A stretch of 64,000 nucleotides of DNA from assembly GCA_950295325.1 (NCBI GenBank), contig OX485806.1, positions 8,804,001 through 8,868,000 on the forward strand, written 5' to 3'. This DNA is from Polytrichum commune (lineage: Eukaryota; Streptophyta; Polytrichopsida; Polytrichales; Polytrichaceae). The notes below the pieces were generated by a model. It was not told the DNA's origin, did not search any database, and saw only the letters and a list, made by a program, of their open reading frames with translations. This document shows, one piece after another, positions 23,355-35,051 of this stretch. How positions within the stretch are numbered: the first letter of the stretch is position 1; each line of letters opens with the position of its first letter. The translations under genes and the position numbers were made by a program.

Positions 23355-23764
23355 CTCCCTCCGTTTCAGATTAAAAATTACGTTTTGGAAAATCCGTGGC
23401 CTTAATATTATTTTTTGCACTTCTAATATGAAATTGCATTTTTTGTATACTTTTTTCTAAGATCTTTCCGGCAAGTTATAGATATCCATCACTTGTTCAT
23501 CGTCATTAACGATTGATACGGAACGATCTCACACATAAAACAACGTTGATGTGCGTCAACGTTGTCGAGTCCAAATATCAATTGTTAAACAAGTATAAAT
23601 TCTTATTTGACTTGGTAATTCATCGACAACAATATTCACATAATTTATGGCAACATTCCAAATCATTTGACGAAGTTTGAATTTTTTTTTACCAATTGTA
23701 GCTTTTGTTTTGTAACGAGGTTTGTTTTGTTTATCCAAACGCAATTGTTTTAAAATGGAGGGAG
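23355..23764. mobile_element. Stowaway-like MITE (unit B copy)
   Basis: The ends are CTCCCTCCGTTTCA and AATGGAGGGAG with TA on both sides (23353-23354 and 23765-23766). It is 410 bp, orthologous to 3935-4348 and better preserved at its termini. Confidence 0.85.
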
Positions 23765-23766
23765 TA

Positions 23767-24961
23767 AGTATCTTCATTTTCATTTGAGTTATCTTATTCA
23801 ATTCTAATTTTTATTTTATTTTATTTTATTTTTTCATCTTCAATGTTTACATTTCAATTTGTTTTTGGTTCTTTATATTTAATATTTACATTTTTCTAAA
23901 AATGGTATGTTAGAAATAAATAAGTTAGAGATTTTCAATATATAAATCTTCACAAGAAAATTTATGAGAAAAAATGTCTCTACGATGGAGAGGATAAAAA
24001 TAGCGTGTGAAAATTATAAATTAAATTGTTTCAATGATATTAAAGAGGAGGAAGATCTTTTTAAAAATAGTGTATATTTAAAAAAATTAAAAAAATTAAA
24101 AGGTGGAAGATGACGAAGGTGAAGGATGAGAGAGGAAAGATGAAGACAATGAAGATGAAAAAGATGATAATGAAGAATGATATAGATATTTTGATAAGAA
24201 TCCAAATGTATTATAATTTATTATAATCACATTTTTATGAGTGATTGTGAAATATTTCTTATATTCTTTCTTATTATAAAGATATAGAATTTAGCCTTCT
24301 ATCACACAACATATTTTAAATGCAATTTTTTTTCCTTCAAACAATGATTTTTGTTCTAATCGAATATTTTGATATGTAGTTGTTCAACTTTACATTTTAA
24401 CAATTTTGTAATATGCAATACCCATCGCGAACCAAGTAGTGATAAAATTCTAATTTTTTTTCAGTTCGTAATGGGTTTTGCTTTTACTTTCAAAAAATAA
24501 GTCAAATATGTAACACCCATCATACACCATACAATGATATAATTTCCAAAAAAATTTGGTTGGTGGTGGGTATTGATTTTACTTTTGAAAAGTTAAGTCA
24601 AATATGCAATACTCATCACGAACCAAACACTGATACTATTTTATTTTATTTTATTTTATTGAGAGGGGCAAGTAAATACAACACAAGAGGGTGGGCAATG
24701 ATGTTGCCTTGATGACTCATCAATGTTTTTTGGGTTTGATTTTAAGCTCAAAAATCTTATGTGCCAAAAAGCCAACTCACTTGGCAGAGGAGCGACACTA
24801 TGAAACTTGTGGGCATGAAAATCCTAAAAATGGGCTAGAAGAGAAATTGAAAGAGGGAAATATTCTCATTGGACACTTTACTAAATGATGCCAACTAGGT
24901 TGCCACGCTAGTGGAAGAATCCCTTCCTATGTTTCTAGCTTGTGCGGTTTGGCCCTAGTAA
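23767..24961. other. No gene; simple and tandem repeats
   Basis: (TTTTA)n tracts occur near 23810 and 24640. About three degenerate ~95-bp units with AGTCAAATATGCAATACCCATC and GTTTTGCTTTTACTTT-like parts lie at about 24410-24645. A purine-rich stretch near 24040-24180 is GA-biased on the plus strand. No coding region is supported. Confidence 0.55.
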
Positions 24962-25561
24962 GGGTTGGTTTACACCATAGACCATGAAGTTGGACCAAGG
25001 AAGATGGCCTTTTTCCATGGTCCAAATTCCATGGTCCAACTTGATAGTCCACCTCCCATGGTCCAATTTCATAAAAAATCAATTTACAAAGCCTTTGGGC
25101 TCCTCACTAGGTGTTAACTGAATGTGGACCAAGAGGAATGACCATGCACCAAAAGACATATTTTAAGGCCTACATTATCCGTTGACATTATCCAACGGAT
25201 TTTGCGGTGGGAGAGGCAAAGAGGTGCTCTAATAGAAAAGGCAAGGGCTCATGGCAAAGAAATGTTGTTATAATAAAAATTAAATGACTTCTTTTTTGGG
25301 AAAGAGAAGATGAAGACGAGAGAATGATCAAACATGATTTTTTTTTTAAATTGCCCTTTTTGGACATAAATTAAAAAATTAGCACATTTACTTTTTGGTG
25401 TATGGCCTGAAAATATGTCTTTTGGGGACCTCAAACTTCATGGTCACTCTGACATTTTTTTCTTGGTGTCAACCGAAGTGATCCCAGGACGAGTTCAACA
25501 TCCAGTCATAGATTTTATAGGGCCTTGGGTCGACTTCATGGTCCATGGTGTAAACAACCCC
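24962..25561. mobile_element. PIF/Harbinger-like MITE
   Basis: This 600-bp element has inverted ends GGGTTGGTTTACACCAT and, on the other strand, GGGGTTGTTTACACCAT. TAA lies on both sides (24959-24961 and 25562-25564), matching the 3-bp TWA target of Harbinger elements. There is no ORF, and no unit A counterpart. Confidence 0.75.
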
Positions 25562-25564
25562 TAA

Positions 25565-26086
25565 GTATACATCATCCAAAGCATGTATGGTACTAACTTA
25601 GAGCCAAGTAGGATGGTGTTGACCCAAATGAAGACTTAGAGCATACTTAAAAAAAAAAAAAAAAAAAAACTCACATCTTGCGACAAGGTAGACTTGCCTA
25701 AATTGAACACAACAATCATCTAGTCACATGTATTTGAGTGGTATGTGGTTAGGTGTGGATCTAAGAATTAGCATAAGAAAAGACACATGTTTAAAATAGA
25801 TTGGACTTTGTGCTCAAAATATGTTAATCATACTAGGTTCAATAGTCAACATCATTGGGGGGGGGGGATCTATATGACCACTTAATGAGCACAAAAATCT
25901 TCACTATGATAGCGAAAAATATATCTATATGAGCTCTAAAAAAATGTGGCAAATGGCTATGGGCATGATTTCGATTTGCTAATCATCTCACACTAATTAT
26001 GTGTTTCATATCCAGAGGAGAGTAGTATTGTTCCAATGGCCCTCTGTTCGGTGGGCATCAGGCCATTAATATTACAAACATACACT
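25565..26086. other. No gene recognised
   Basis: It contains a poly-A tract (about 25650-25669) and a short poly-G tract (near 25858). There is no coding support. Confidence 0.5.
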
Positions 26087-26117
26087 TTATTCACGCCGGC
26101 CTTGCACGAGGCCCGGA
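26087..26117 (+). repeat. LINE-type 3' hairpin, plus orientation
   Basis: TTATTCACGCCGGCC, a short loop, then GGCCCGGAG and a T-rich tail including TATC. It matches in shape and flanking bases the 3' end of the large LINE (52658-52704, minus strand) and the stub at 36086-36161, but the loop differs. It probably marks the 3' end of a related retroposon whose upstream part is not resolved. Confidence 0.55.
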
Positions 26118-26127
26118 GTTTTTTTTA

Positions 26128-29100
26128 TCATTTGTTTAATATCCTATGAGAAGTGGGTGCAAAGGTCATTGCAATTCTTGCTAACATGATGGAAGAGGGT
26201 GGTGCGAACATGTCACCCACACCAACCTTTAAACATCCAAGGAGAGGGGAGGTAGACTCAGTTCTAACAAAAGAGGGATGCTCAACCTCTATTCTATAGC
26301 ATATTGGTATCATGGAAGAGGACGATCTAGAAGTATTTGTTGATGTGCTCAATGATAGACCGGTAACACTTTCACCAACTCCCCTAAGAAATGAGGAAAG
26401 CATGACGTTGTCCCTCACCTCAGACTTTACACTGCTTGCTTTCACCAAGAACACGAAGAGAGTGGAGGACCCCACAGTGATCACAAATGATTGCCATGAC
26501 CTTAACATGGTAAGTAAGCATCCGGGGAATAAGTCATTTGCACGAAGGAAAACCCAACAAGGCAATGCAGAGGTGCCGAGTTTCAACCTATGGAGAAGCT
26601 TCAAGAGGACAACAAAAGAAGATACGAGCAACCACAACACGGGTAACACTCCCTATCCTCCACACCCATCCAATGAAAGTACACCTATTATCAATTGATG
26701 TGCGAGGCATAAATAATGACCAAAAGCTAGGGATTATTAGAGATTATATAGTAAGTCTATCCCTAAGAGTGGGTATCCTCTGCTTGCAAGAACACAAGCT
26801 CAAAGGTGGCAAGGTAGAGAAGAACATTAGGACACTATGGAAAAGTGATACGGAATACATTTTGTCTTTTGACTTGAGTAGTTTTATACATAGTAAGCAC
26901 TATAGCTCCCATTGAAGCAAGCCCAAGTAACGAAGTTGAAGATAGGAGGATAGGAGTGGGAAGAGGGGGCATTGCCTCATGTTTCCACCCTAAAATGCAA
27001 CCTTTGCTCCTTGATAAAAGATCCTTGGCTGGAAATAGAGCTCAATGAATTAGATTTGAAGAACTAGAAGGAAGGTATCTAGGCATCCTTAATCTTTATC
27101 CATCTAACATGGCCGGAGAAAGATGCACCATGTGGAATGAGGTGTTCCAATTTGTGCCAATTGATTGTAGATGTATCATAATGGAGACTTTAATATAATT
27201 GAAAGCCCATCAGATAGATCCAAAATACCATGTAGTCGGCCTATGGGGCTAAAGAAAGAATTGGCATGGGCATACGTAAAAAAAAATTACAATATTGAGG
27301 ATTTTTGTAGCAAAAAGGACGACCCCATATATTGATGGGACAACCCAAGGGAGGTTGGCATTAGGGTCTTGGCTAGACTAGATAGATTTTACTTTTATTC
27401 AAGCTCTATCCAAAATCCGGCTTCTCACATTGTGCATTACAAAATTATGGGAGACCTTCTCTGACCACCATGTGGTTTCATTTTGTATCAATCTCGGTAA
27501 CAATGCTCCAAGGGGATCCACATGGAAGGCCGATGTCATATTTCTTCAAGAGGGTAAGGATCCTATTAAAAAATGATGGGAAACCTCCCCTCCACAAATG
27601 AAGTTCTTCACTTAAGTTATGAAAATAGCTAGGTATTATAAACAGTTTTATAAAGCTAAAGCAACAAAGGCCAAATTAGAAGAGACTAGACTGAGGGAAC
27701 ACCTAGAATTTTGGCAAGTCAGACTTCATTCCGACACAACAAATGAAGCAACTAAAGCCCATATCAAGCGCTTTAGGGATCATATGCAAAACTTTGCAAA
27801 TAGGAAAGAGGATGGACAAAGAATTTAGTTTAGAACTAGATAGATGCAATCTGAAGACAAAATGAACAAACACTTCTTCGCTTCAATTCAGGAACGCCCA
27901 GGGGATGGGATTATCATGAAACTCTATGATGAAGATAATACAATTGTATCCTCGAGTGTGGACCTAGCCAAACTTCTTTTTACTCCAACTTGTATGCATG
28001 CCCAATTGAGGGTGAGAACAAAAAAAATTATAAGGATGAACTTTTAAGTTACGTACCAAGCAAATTCTCACTAACTGCAAAGAAGATTATGGAAGCACTG
28101 CTCATTGAAGAGAAACTTACCAAAGCAATCCAAACACATTGTAAATGCCAAATGTATTGGAATTTTATGAGTGGAGATTTAACAAAGATAGTGAACGAAT
28201 TGTTGCCGCTTGACCCATTTCCAAAAGGCGTAACGAGGGGGCTCATTGCACTCCTCGCTAAAGAAGGGGACCACTCAAGATTGACCAACTGGCGACCAAT
28301 TACGCTCCTCAACACCACCTACAAGATTTTTTGCTAAAGTTCTTTAACGACGACTCCAACCATTGCTAGTAGAGGCAATTGACAGTGACCAAACCGCCTT
28401 TCTCCCACTTCGATTTATCCTCGACAATATCTTGCTCACACACGAATCAATTCCATGGGTCAAGGAGTTGCGTCAAGAGGCCATATTTCTTAAACTGGAC
28501 TTTAGCAAAACATATGATAGAGTCAACTAGGCAGTTATGTTCCAAGTCATGGGGAAACTAGGAATGCCAATTGTTTTCATCAAAATGATTAGAATGTTGT
28601 TCCATGACGTTAATGTCTCAATTAACATCAACAACCAAGTAACCAAGGTCTTTGAACTCCATAGAAGAGTTCGTTAGGGCTGCACTTTAGCCCCCTATAT
28701 GTTCATTATTATGGCAAAAACACTAAATTAATGAAGGAGTTAAATATGCAATGAGATGTGATAACCTCAAAGGAATTACCCTCCCTCAGTATAACTCCCA
28801 TCAAATCATTAGCCAATATGTAGAGGACACATCTCTTATGGTGAAGGCGGAAAAAATAATTGTTGATAACCTTGTTGGGATCCTGCACAAGTTTGGAATG
28901 GTCTCCGGATTAAAGATCAATTGGCATAAAAATGTCGCATACTGGTACGGCTGAGGATGACCACCGAGATGGGTGGAAAAATATCAGTGGAAGTGGGCCG
29001 CTAACGGAGACCTGTCAAAACTACTAAAAATGCCATTTGGGATTCAACTAAAAATTCAGGATGTTTACCAATTCTTGATAAACAATGGTAAAAACAAACT

Positions 29101-30438
29101 CAAATATTGGAGCTCCACACATTTATCGCTTGGAGGCTGAACCCTTATTATGAACCAAGTTTTAATGTCAACCCTTTGGTACTTCATTGTTGTTTGGGTT
29201 GGGTCTGAGAGAGTTTTTGGAAAAATTAAAGCTTTACTTCGCAATTACTTGTGGTTCGGATCAAAAAATACAGCCATGGCATGGGTGAATTGGGACGATT
29301 GCACTATGCCCAAAAATATCGGTAGCCTTAGTTTGATCTTGCTAGAAAATGCTATGAAAGGCCTTATGAGCAAATGAGTAGCACAAACCCTTCTACCTGA
29401 CAACTCAAACCATTCAAATCATCCTTAGGTACCACGTTACGAAGCTGCAACCAACCAACCATAATCCATGGGGTCTATCCTCTTTGTGGTTATTCTCCCC
29501 AAATTTCTCTACCAAAGGTGGAACCAAAGTCTGGCATCACAATACTCAATCATGAAAGGTGATGGCAAGGATGGTTACATACCTCCCTCCTCCAACTCCG
29601 GAGGATATTTTGCAACTTAGCCTATGGTGGAGGACGGAATATCAAAGTATTTGTTTTGGTACCACCACGAGCATGGCTTTAACTTTGTATGGGAAAGTAC
29701 TGAGGTACTTTCGGGAAATTGAGGATCCCGGAAGATACGAAGTCCACAACTGGGAGGCGGTCAAAGGTAAATTCTCCCATGACGAGATTTACCACGACTT
29801 TTGGATTAAACTTCTTGAATTTTACGGACTATCCCGTAATAGGATACTCAACCAACAAATTGCTCAACTCACTTCACAAAAATGGGTTGGCTTCTATAGA
29901 AGTGAGGACGATGCTCTACCGGAATGGGTTGTGTGTGCGGGTTATCTCAAAGAATTTAACATTGGACCAATTCAATTTAGTATGGACTTCATGAACACGT
30001 TTATGAAATCCACCGTCGGGCCGCAGTATTTCACCCTCACAGAAATTAAGCCTAACACCAAGAATGCGACATCACCAACGGCCTTCTTAGGATGGATGTC
30101 GCAAGTTAGGGTGGATAGCCTTAAGAGAGAGAGAGAGCAACCAAGCCCAATTTATTTTGTTTTTTTGGCAAGCTTGATCTATTGTTTTTTGACCCCACCC
30201 GTTGGTGGTGGTCGGAGGCTATGCCTTTTTTTGCCTATTCGGCCAAGGAGGGAAGGAAATGGATTATTCAGCAAATGGTCCTCAAGAAAACAATTCCTCG
30301 TAAATGGAGGAATGAAATTCCACCCTCCACTTCCCCTAAGTGGAATGTCATCTGGCACAAAACTAAGGCACAAAAAGAGGTCAAAAGCCTTATTGTGACT
30401 TGCAGTAACTTAGTTGTCACTTGGAAGATTAGGCCATA
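26128..30438 (+). pseudogene. L1-type LINE, unit B, degraded
   Basis: Plus-strand fragments run in the order of an L1-like ORF2. An AP-endonuclease start has VHLLSIDVRGINN and VGILCLQEHKL (about 26680-26810). The reverse transcriptase has LTNWRPITLLNTTYKI (about 28285), FLKLDFSKTYDRV (about 28490), GCTLAPYMFI (about 28678) and YVEDTS in place of YADD (about 28818). A C-terminal region includes MNQVLMSTLWYFIVVW and, in one longer open stretch (29559-30398), YHDFWIKLLEFYGLS. A short frame upstream (26312-26698) may be ORF1 remains. Many stops interrupt it. I see no RNase H. Confidence 0.8.
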
Positions 30439-31597
30439 GATGGGCATTATTTCTTGATCTCCACTTGGGTTGTGCTAGTTCACCCATTTTGGTTGTATTT
30501 TGGTTCTCTCTTCCAATTGAGTTTTCAATTTGTGCCAAAAAAAGAAAGAAGTGGGTTCAAAGAGAAAAGTATCAATCTAAGGCACGTCTACCTTACCTAC
30601 CCACCAACTTCATGGTACCAATATTGGGACCGATTCACATGGAGTCCCAAGTCCCACTCATGTCAAGTCCCAAGTCCCACTCATGTCAAGTCCCAATATG
30701 AAGGCAAGATCCCAACTTTTGAGTCTCAATTTTTTTTATTAAAGTATGGTTACTTATCCATTAAAGTAAGATATTGAAAAAAAAATTATGCAAATTTTTT
30801 TCAAGACTATAATTACGAGTTGGATTTAAATTTTTACTTGACCCAACTCTCAACAAAAGTCCCTCACTTCACCTCCAAAACGAGTTGCAGTGTAAGACAT
30901 CCATGTCTTGCTTGGGACTCGAGACCCGTGTGAAGTGATAAATCTCAACTTCCATGCTCTCAATGGCTGGGAATGCACTAACTAACCTCAAGTCAACTGG
31001 GACTTGGGACTCAGATACTGGCCCTTACGCTACATATAGTCAAATGGGACAAAACAATTTTCCGATAGCTTCGAACTATTTGACCACTTAGATTTAGGAT
31101 TGTGACCTTTGATGAGCAATCATGTTGTGGGTTTCGCGGAGGAGGTTTGCCTCTTCCCATGCAACCTTCAAATCTTTAGATCAAGTTCAATATTCCTTGC
31201 CAAGGCTGAAGAGACAGATGCTTGTTGTGGCTGAGAATCATCATCCGCATGTGTTCAGATCGAGTTGCAAGGTTGAAGTTACAATTTGTTTTGGGTTAGC
31301 AAGAATCGCCATCCATGTGTAATCACATCGAGTTGCAAGGTTGAATTTACACTTTGTTTTGGGGCCACCTAGAATCACCATCTGAATGTATTGAAGTTGA
31401 GTTGCAAGGTTGGAGGGTTGAAATACCGATATATTTCGGGGCTAAAAATCAGAGATAAAATAAAAAATAATGAAACACACGTGGTTGTGACTATAGCAGT
31501 TCCTCATAAACCAAGAAAACGACCAAAAGCACATGCTACACAACTACCTAATAAAGGTGAAGTTACAAATAATAGATACATACATAATTTTATTTAT
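30439..31597. other. LINE 3' flank and degenerate repeats (unit B)
   Basis: This is the equivalent of A 9559-10690. It contains the same ~70-bp degenerate units (near 31263, 31330 and 31398) and a 27-bp tandem duplication at about 30647-30695. No gene was seen. Confidence 0.55.
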
Positions 31598-32255
31598 TGT
31601 CTCTGCCCCTAAAGGGGAGAGACCACGAAAACGCTGCGTTTTCAGGAGTTACGCTGCTGAACAGTGAAACTTTGGCATAAAGGTTAAAAGTAAAAAGTAA
31701 ACTGACTAGAACTGTAGTAGTAGTAAAAACTATGACTAAAACTGTACAATTAGAAATAGTTTTTACAACTAGAACTAGTAAAAACTCTGACTAGAACCTT
31801 GAGAGCTCCTCCTCCAAGCTCTCTCTTTTATGATCTTTTAGGGGCAGAGACCACGAAAACGCTGTGTTTTCAGGAGTAACGCTGCTGAACAGTGAAACTA
31901 TGGCGTAAAGGTTAAAAATAAAAAGTAAACTGACTAGAACTGTAGTAGTACTAGTAAAAACTATGACTAAAACTGTAGAACTAGAAATAGTAACTACAAC
32001 TAGAACTAGTAAGAACTCTGACTAGAACCTTGAGAGCTCCTCCTCCAAGCTCTCTCTTTTATATCTCCAAAAGAGCTCATAGTCTTATCCTTCTTTATCC
32101 ATAGTATCTAGGAGATACTATTAGACTCTGGGAGTTCACTAGACATGTATATATGTATACACGTGCGTGACAAGGGTATTTATTCAAGGGGTATTTAATT
32201 ATCCATCCTTAATTTTTTGTACCGTATTATTATATAATTTGCTAATTTCTTGTTT
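31598..32255. mobile_element. Unit-B-specific insertion with 228-bp tandem repeat
   Basis: Unit A runs straight through this point (near 10690). The insert contains two near-identical units (31612-31839 and 31840-32066; the CCACGAAAACGCTG motif at 31623 and 31851). The left end has the short palindrome CTCTGCCCCTaaAGGGGAGAG. There is no coding content. The termini and target duplication are not clear, so the class is unassigned. Confidence 0.6.
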
Positions 32256-32435
32256 TTAATTGTGACCAAAATACAATCGATTGGGTAGATAATTGATTGT
32301 ATTTTGGGCGACAGCCGCAAAAGCCAAAGCAATGAAATCATCATTCGAATGTGTTTAGATTGAGTGTGGTGCGAGGCAAGGGAGAAGTTATAATATATTT
32401 TTGGGGCTAGAATCATCATCATCGGCAACGCAGCT

Positions 32436-32594
32436 ATGGCGAGCCAGAATGAGAAGGTAGCCATTGGGCTGGGCTTCGTGGGGACTTTGTTCACTCTTCT
32501 CGCCTACAACCAGACATTCATGACCACCACGCAAACCATTGTGACCGGCTTTGTGATCATGTTCGTGGCCTTGGGTGTTAAGGAATTGAACTAA
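32436..32594 (+). CDS. 52-residue hydrophobic small protein (unit B)
   Basis: It has the same start, length and stop as 10882-11040. The only visible protein difference is Ile for Leu in the second hydrophobic segment. Conservation of an uninterrupted frame in both units, while neighbouring non-coding DNA has indels, is mild support that it is or recently was a gene. The function is unknown to me. Confidence 0.55.
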   Translation: MASQNEKVAIGLGFVGTLFTLLAYNQTFMTTTQTIVTGFVIMFVALGVKELN

Positions 32595-33088
32595 GATGCT
32601 GCCTCCGGACGAAGCACCAGATGGCAGGTCTGAATCGGCCTTGTCTGGGAGATTCACATCTCTCTTTTAGAAAATTCCTGTGGAAAGGACCTCAAATAAA
32701 GAAGGATCTGTGACCTATGTTTCAATGAGGGTTAACCCCACTGTTGTAATTTGCCTTCCAAGTTTGCAGATGGTTGTGATAAATTTAGTACTCGTTGAGG
32801 GTTCACGCCGTGATATTAGAGGAGAATACTCGATTGTGGAGAGCTGCAGAAAAATCTCAGTATGTGTGCTGGAACATTTTCGACAGATTGCTTAGGAAAT
32901 TCTCTAGTTTGCTCTAAGGCTGCATCTTTCAAGCCACTCCTGAAATGTGGAGATTTAACATGTAGTGTTTCGGAAGTTGGAGATTGTAGAAACAAATTTT
33001 GGTGACAGGCAAATCTGTGGCTCTCATCAAATCTTTGACAGTCTGAAATAAGAGACACATTTTATTTGCAGTTATTTAGTGTGTGAAG

Positions 33089-34771
33089 ATGGCAGGTTCG
33101 GTAGACATTCTCGACCGCTGTAAAGATTTGATAAAACATGTACAGTACCTTGTATCAGCTGAAAACTCTAACCCTCCGCAAATCAACAAGCAGCAGTGCC
33201 AGCTTTTGGCTGAAAAGCTTCCAAGGCTCCAAAGAGCCATACTCAAGTTTGAGGTAGAGACGTATAGTGAACTTTTAGCGAACACGGAAACCAAAGGCTC
33301 AGAAATTGCCTCCTTGATGATCCCAGCTGCGGAGTTGAATTCAGTGCTTGAACGAATTACGGCCCTAATTGAAGAGTGTTGTTGCGGCACCGATGAATGG
33401 TTAAACACAGCTCTCAAGCAAGGGGACCTCAAAGAAACTTTCTCGGAGATTCTCTACGACTCGGAATGGCATGAGAAACTCATCTGCAGCATTTTACTCA
33501 CATCCATAACATTCGACAAAAATGTATTCCAAGCCGGAGCATGTGAAGGGAAGTTGAGTGTGGTTGAGTATCTCGCTTTATTGGTCGCAGCAAAGCAGGA
33601 TCAAGAGACTCTCAAGAACCGCTTAAGAGACTTGAAGAAGAATCACGAATGTGACGAAGATGATGTAAGGTGTCAACGTGAACCATCCTCTCAATGTCTT
33701 GCAACGCAGCTGCTGGCAATTCTAAATGTGAAACCCTCGGACATAGCCATCGACTCGAGTGGCTTTACCCCCTCACCTCTCATCTTCTGGGTAAGCCCCA
33801 AGGATTTGTCCGAAGGCGAAGAACTCGGCAAGGGAGCGTCCGGAGTGGTCCGAGAAACTACATGGTTAGGGATGAGATTTGCAAAGAAAGAGTTCAGGGG
33901 AGGAGACAACAAATTCTTCAGGCAAGAAATTGGTGCTCTTGCAGGGTTAAACCATCCACACATTGTGCGGTTGGTGTGCTGTGCGATGGACAAACGTAGC
34001 TGTTCCTTGGTGATGGAGCTAATGGACACCGATCTCTATGACTTTCTCCAAGTGTACCGAGAAAACATCCCCTCCGGAACAACAACAAAAAATTCTCCGT
34101 TCTCACACATCCAATCTGTTGACCTAATGCTTCAAATAGCCGAAGGCATCCGGTACATTCACAGCAAGGGCTTGGCACACCGAGACCTCAAGTCACCGAA
34201 CATCCTCATCAAATTCCCTGAGCCTTCCAAGGCTTTGGGACCTCCAGAACCTTCAGACAGAGATTCGACATTAGTGAAGGGCAACGACTCAGGCTGCAAC
34301 AATAGCAGGGTGTTCCTTGTTAAAGTGGCTGATTTCGGTCTCACAAAAATTAAGAATGCCAGCACCAGATACTCTCACATGACATTGAACACCGGTACCC
34401 GGAAGTGGATGGCACCGGAGGTTTACAAGGTGCAGGATTATGATGAAGATGAGGAGCAGTTGCCAGATCGGTTCCAGCCTTTTAAAACCGATGTGTATAG
34501 CTTTGGAATTGTGTGCTTCGAATTGCTCACCGGTGAGGCGCCTTTTGCTAATAGCAGCCAAGGTGGGCTTTACCGCAGGTTAAAAGGCGGAGAGCGGCCT
34601 CCAATCCCTGTAGATTGCCCTGCAAGATTGGCAAACCTCATTCAACGTTGCTGGGATGGCAATCCTCGCAATCGGCCGGAATTTCACGACATCTGCAAGG
34701 AGCTTCGGTACATCAAGGGTTTGCTCCTTCTTGGTAAGCTTCCATTCCGTCCCCAACTCCGGTGGATGTAA
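33089..34771 (+). CDS. Protein kinase with N-terminal helical domain, intact
   Basis: This is a single open frame of 560 residues. The ATG at 33089 (MAGSVDILDR) is chosen over an in-frame GTG six bases upstream. Residues 1 to about 190 are predicted all-helical and Cys-containing, reminiscent of the N-terminal domain of plant DUF1221/MLKL-like kinases. The kinase domain (about 237-545) has the Gly loop GKGASGVV (247-254), FAKK (Lys 266/267), HRDLKSPN (364-371), DFG (415-417) and APE (442-444). All catalytic residues are present, so it is predicted to be active, unlike the MLKL pseudokinases. A Ser/Pro-rich insert of about 30 residues separates the catalytic loop from DFG. It is probably cytosolic; no signal or TM segment was seen. 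The family name is inference. Confidence 0.85.
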   Translation: MAGSVDILDRCKDLIKHVQYLVSAENSNPPQINKQQCQLLAEKLPRLQRAILKFEVETYSELLANTETKGSEIASLMIPAAELNSVLERITALIEECCCGTDEWLNTALKQGDLKETFSEILYDSEWHEKLICSILLTSITFDKNVFQAGACEGKLSVVEYLALLVAAKQDQETLKNRLRDLKKNHECDEDDVRCQREPSSQCLATQLLAILNVKPSDIAIDSSGFTPSPLIFWVSPKDLSEGEELGKGASGVVRETTWLGMRFAKKEFRGGDNKFFRQEIGALAGLNHPHIVRLVCCAMDKRSCSLVMELMDTDLYDFLQVYRENIPSGTTTKNSPFSHIQSVDLMLQIAEGIRYIHSKGLAHRDLKSPNILIKFPEPSKALGPPEPSDRDSTLVKGNDSGCNNSRVFLVKVADFGLTKIKNASTRYSHMTLNTGTRKWMAPEVYKVQDYDEDEEQLPDRFQPFKTDVYSFGIVCFELLTGEAPFANSSQGGLYRRLKGGERPPIPVDCPARLANLIQRCWDGNPRNRPEFHDICKELRYIKGLLLLGKLPFRPQLRWM

Positions 34772-35042
34772 ACAGATATAGTGATGTTAGATGCATTGCA
34801 GAGTACTGAGTTCCTGTAGAATGTCCTTCTACATCTTGAATGTGCAGTGTTAATGATACGAATGCTATATATTATTGTCAATCAGAAATAGTTCGCACGG
34901 CAACATCTTTCTATCTAGGATTGGGTCGCTGTTTGATTTCGATACCAGTGTAGAACTGGGATCGTCTTTTTATGATACCGTTTGGGTATCTATAACAAGG
35001 ATTTCACATTTTTGGGTACCAGTAGGGTATGGGTATTAGACA
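34772..35042 (+). other. Kinase 3' flank (unit B)
   Basis: It is nearly identical to 13166-13437. It probably contains the 3' UTR. No clear poly-A signal was chosen. Confidence 0.5.
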
Positions 35043-35051
35043 GTATTTTTG

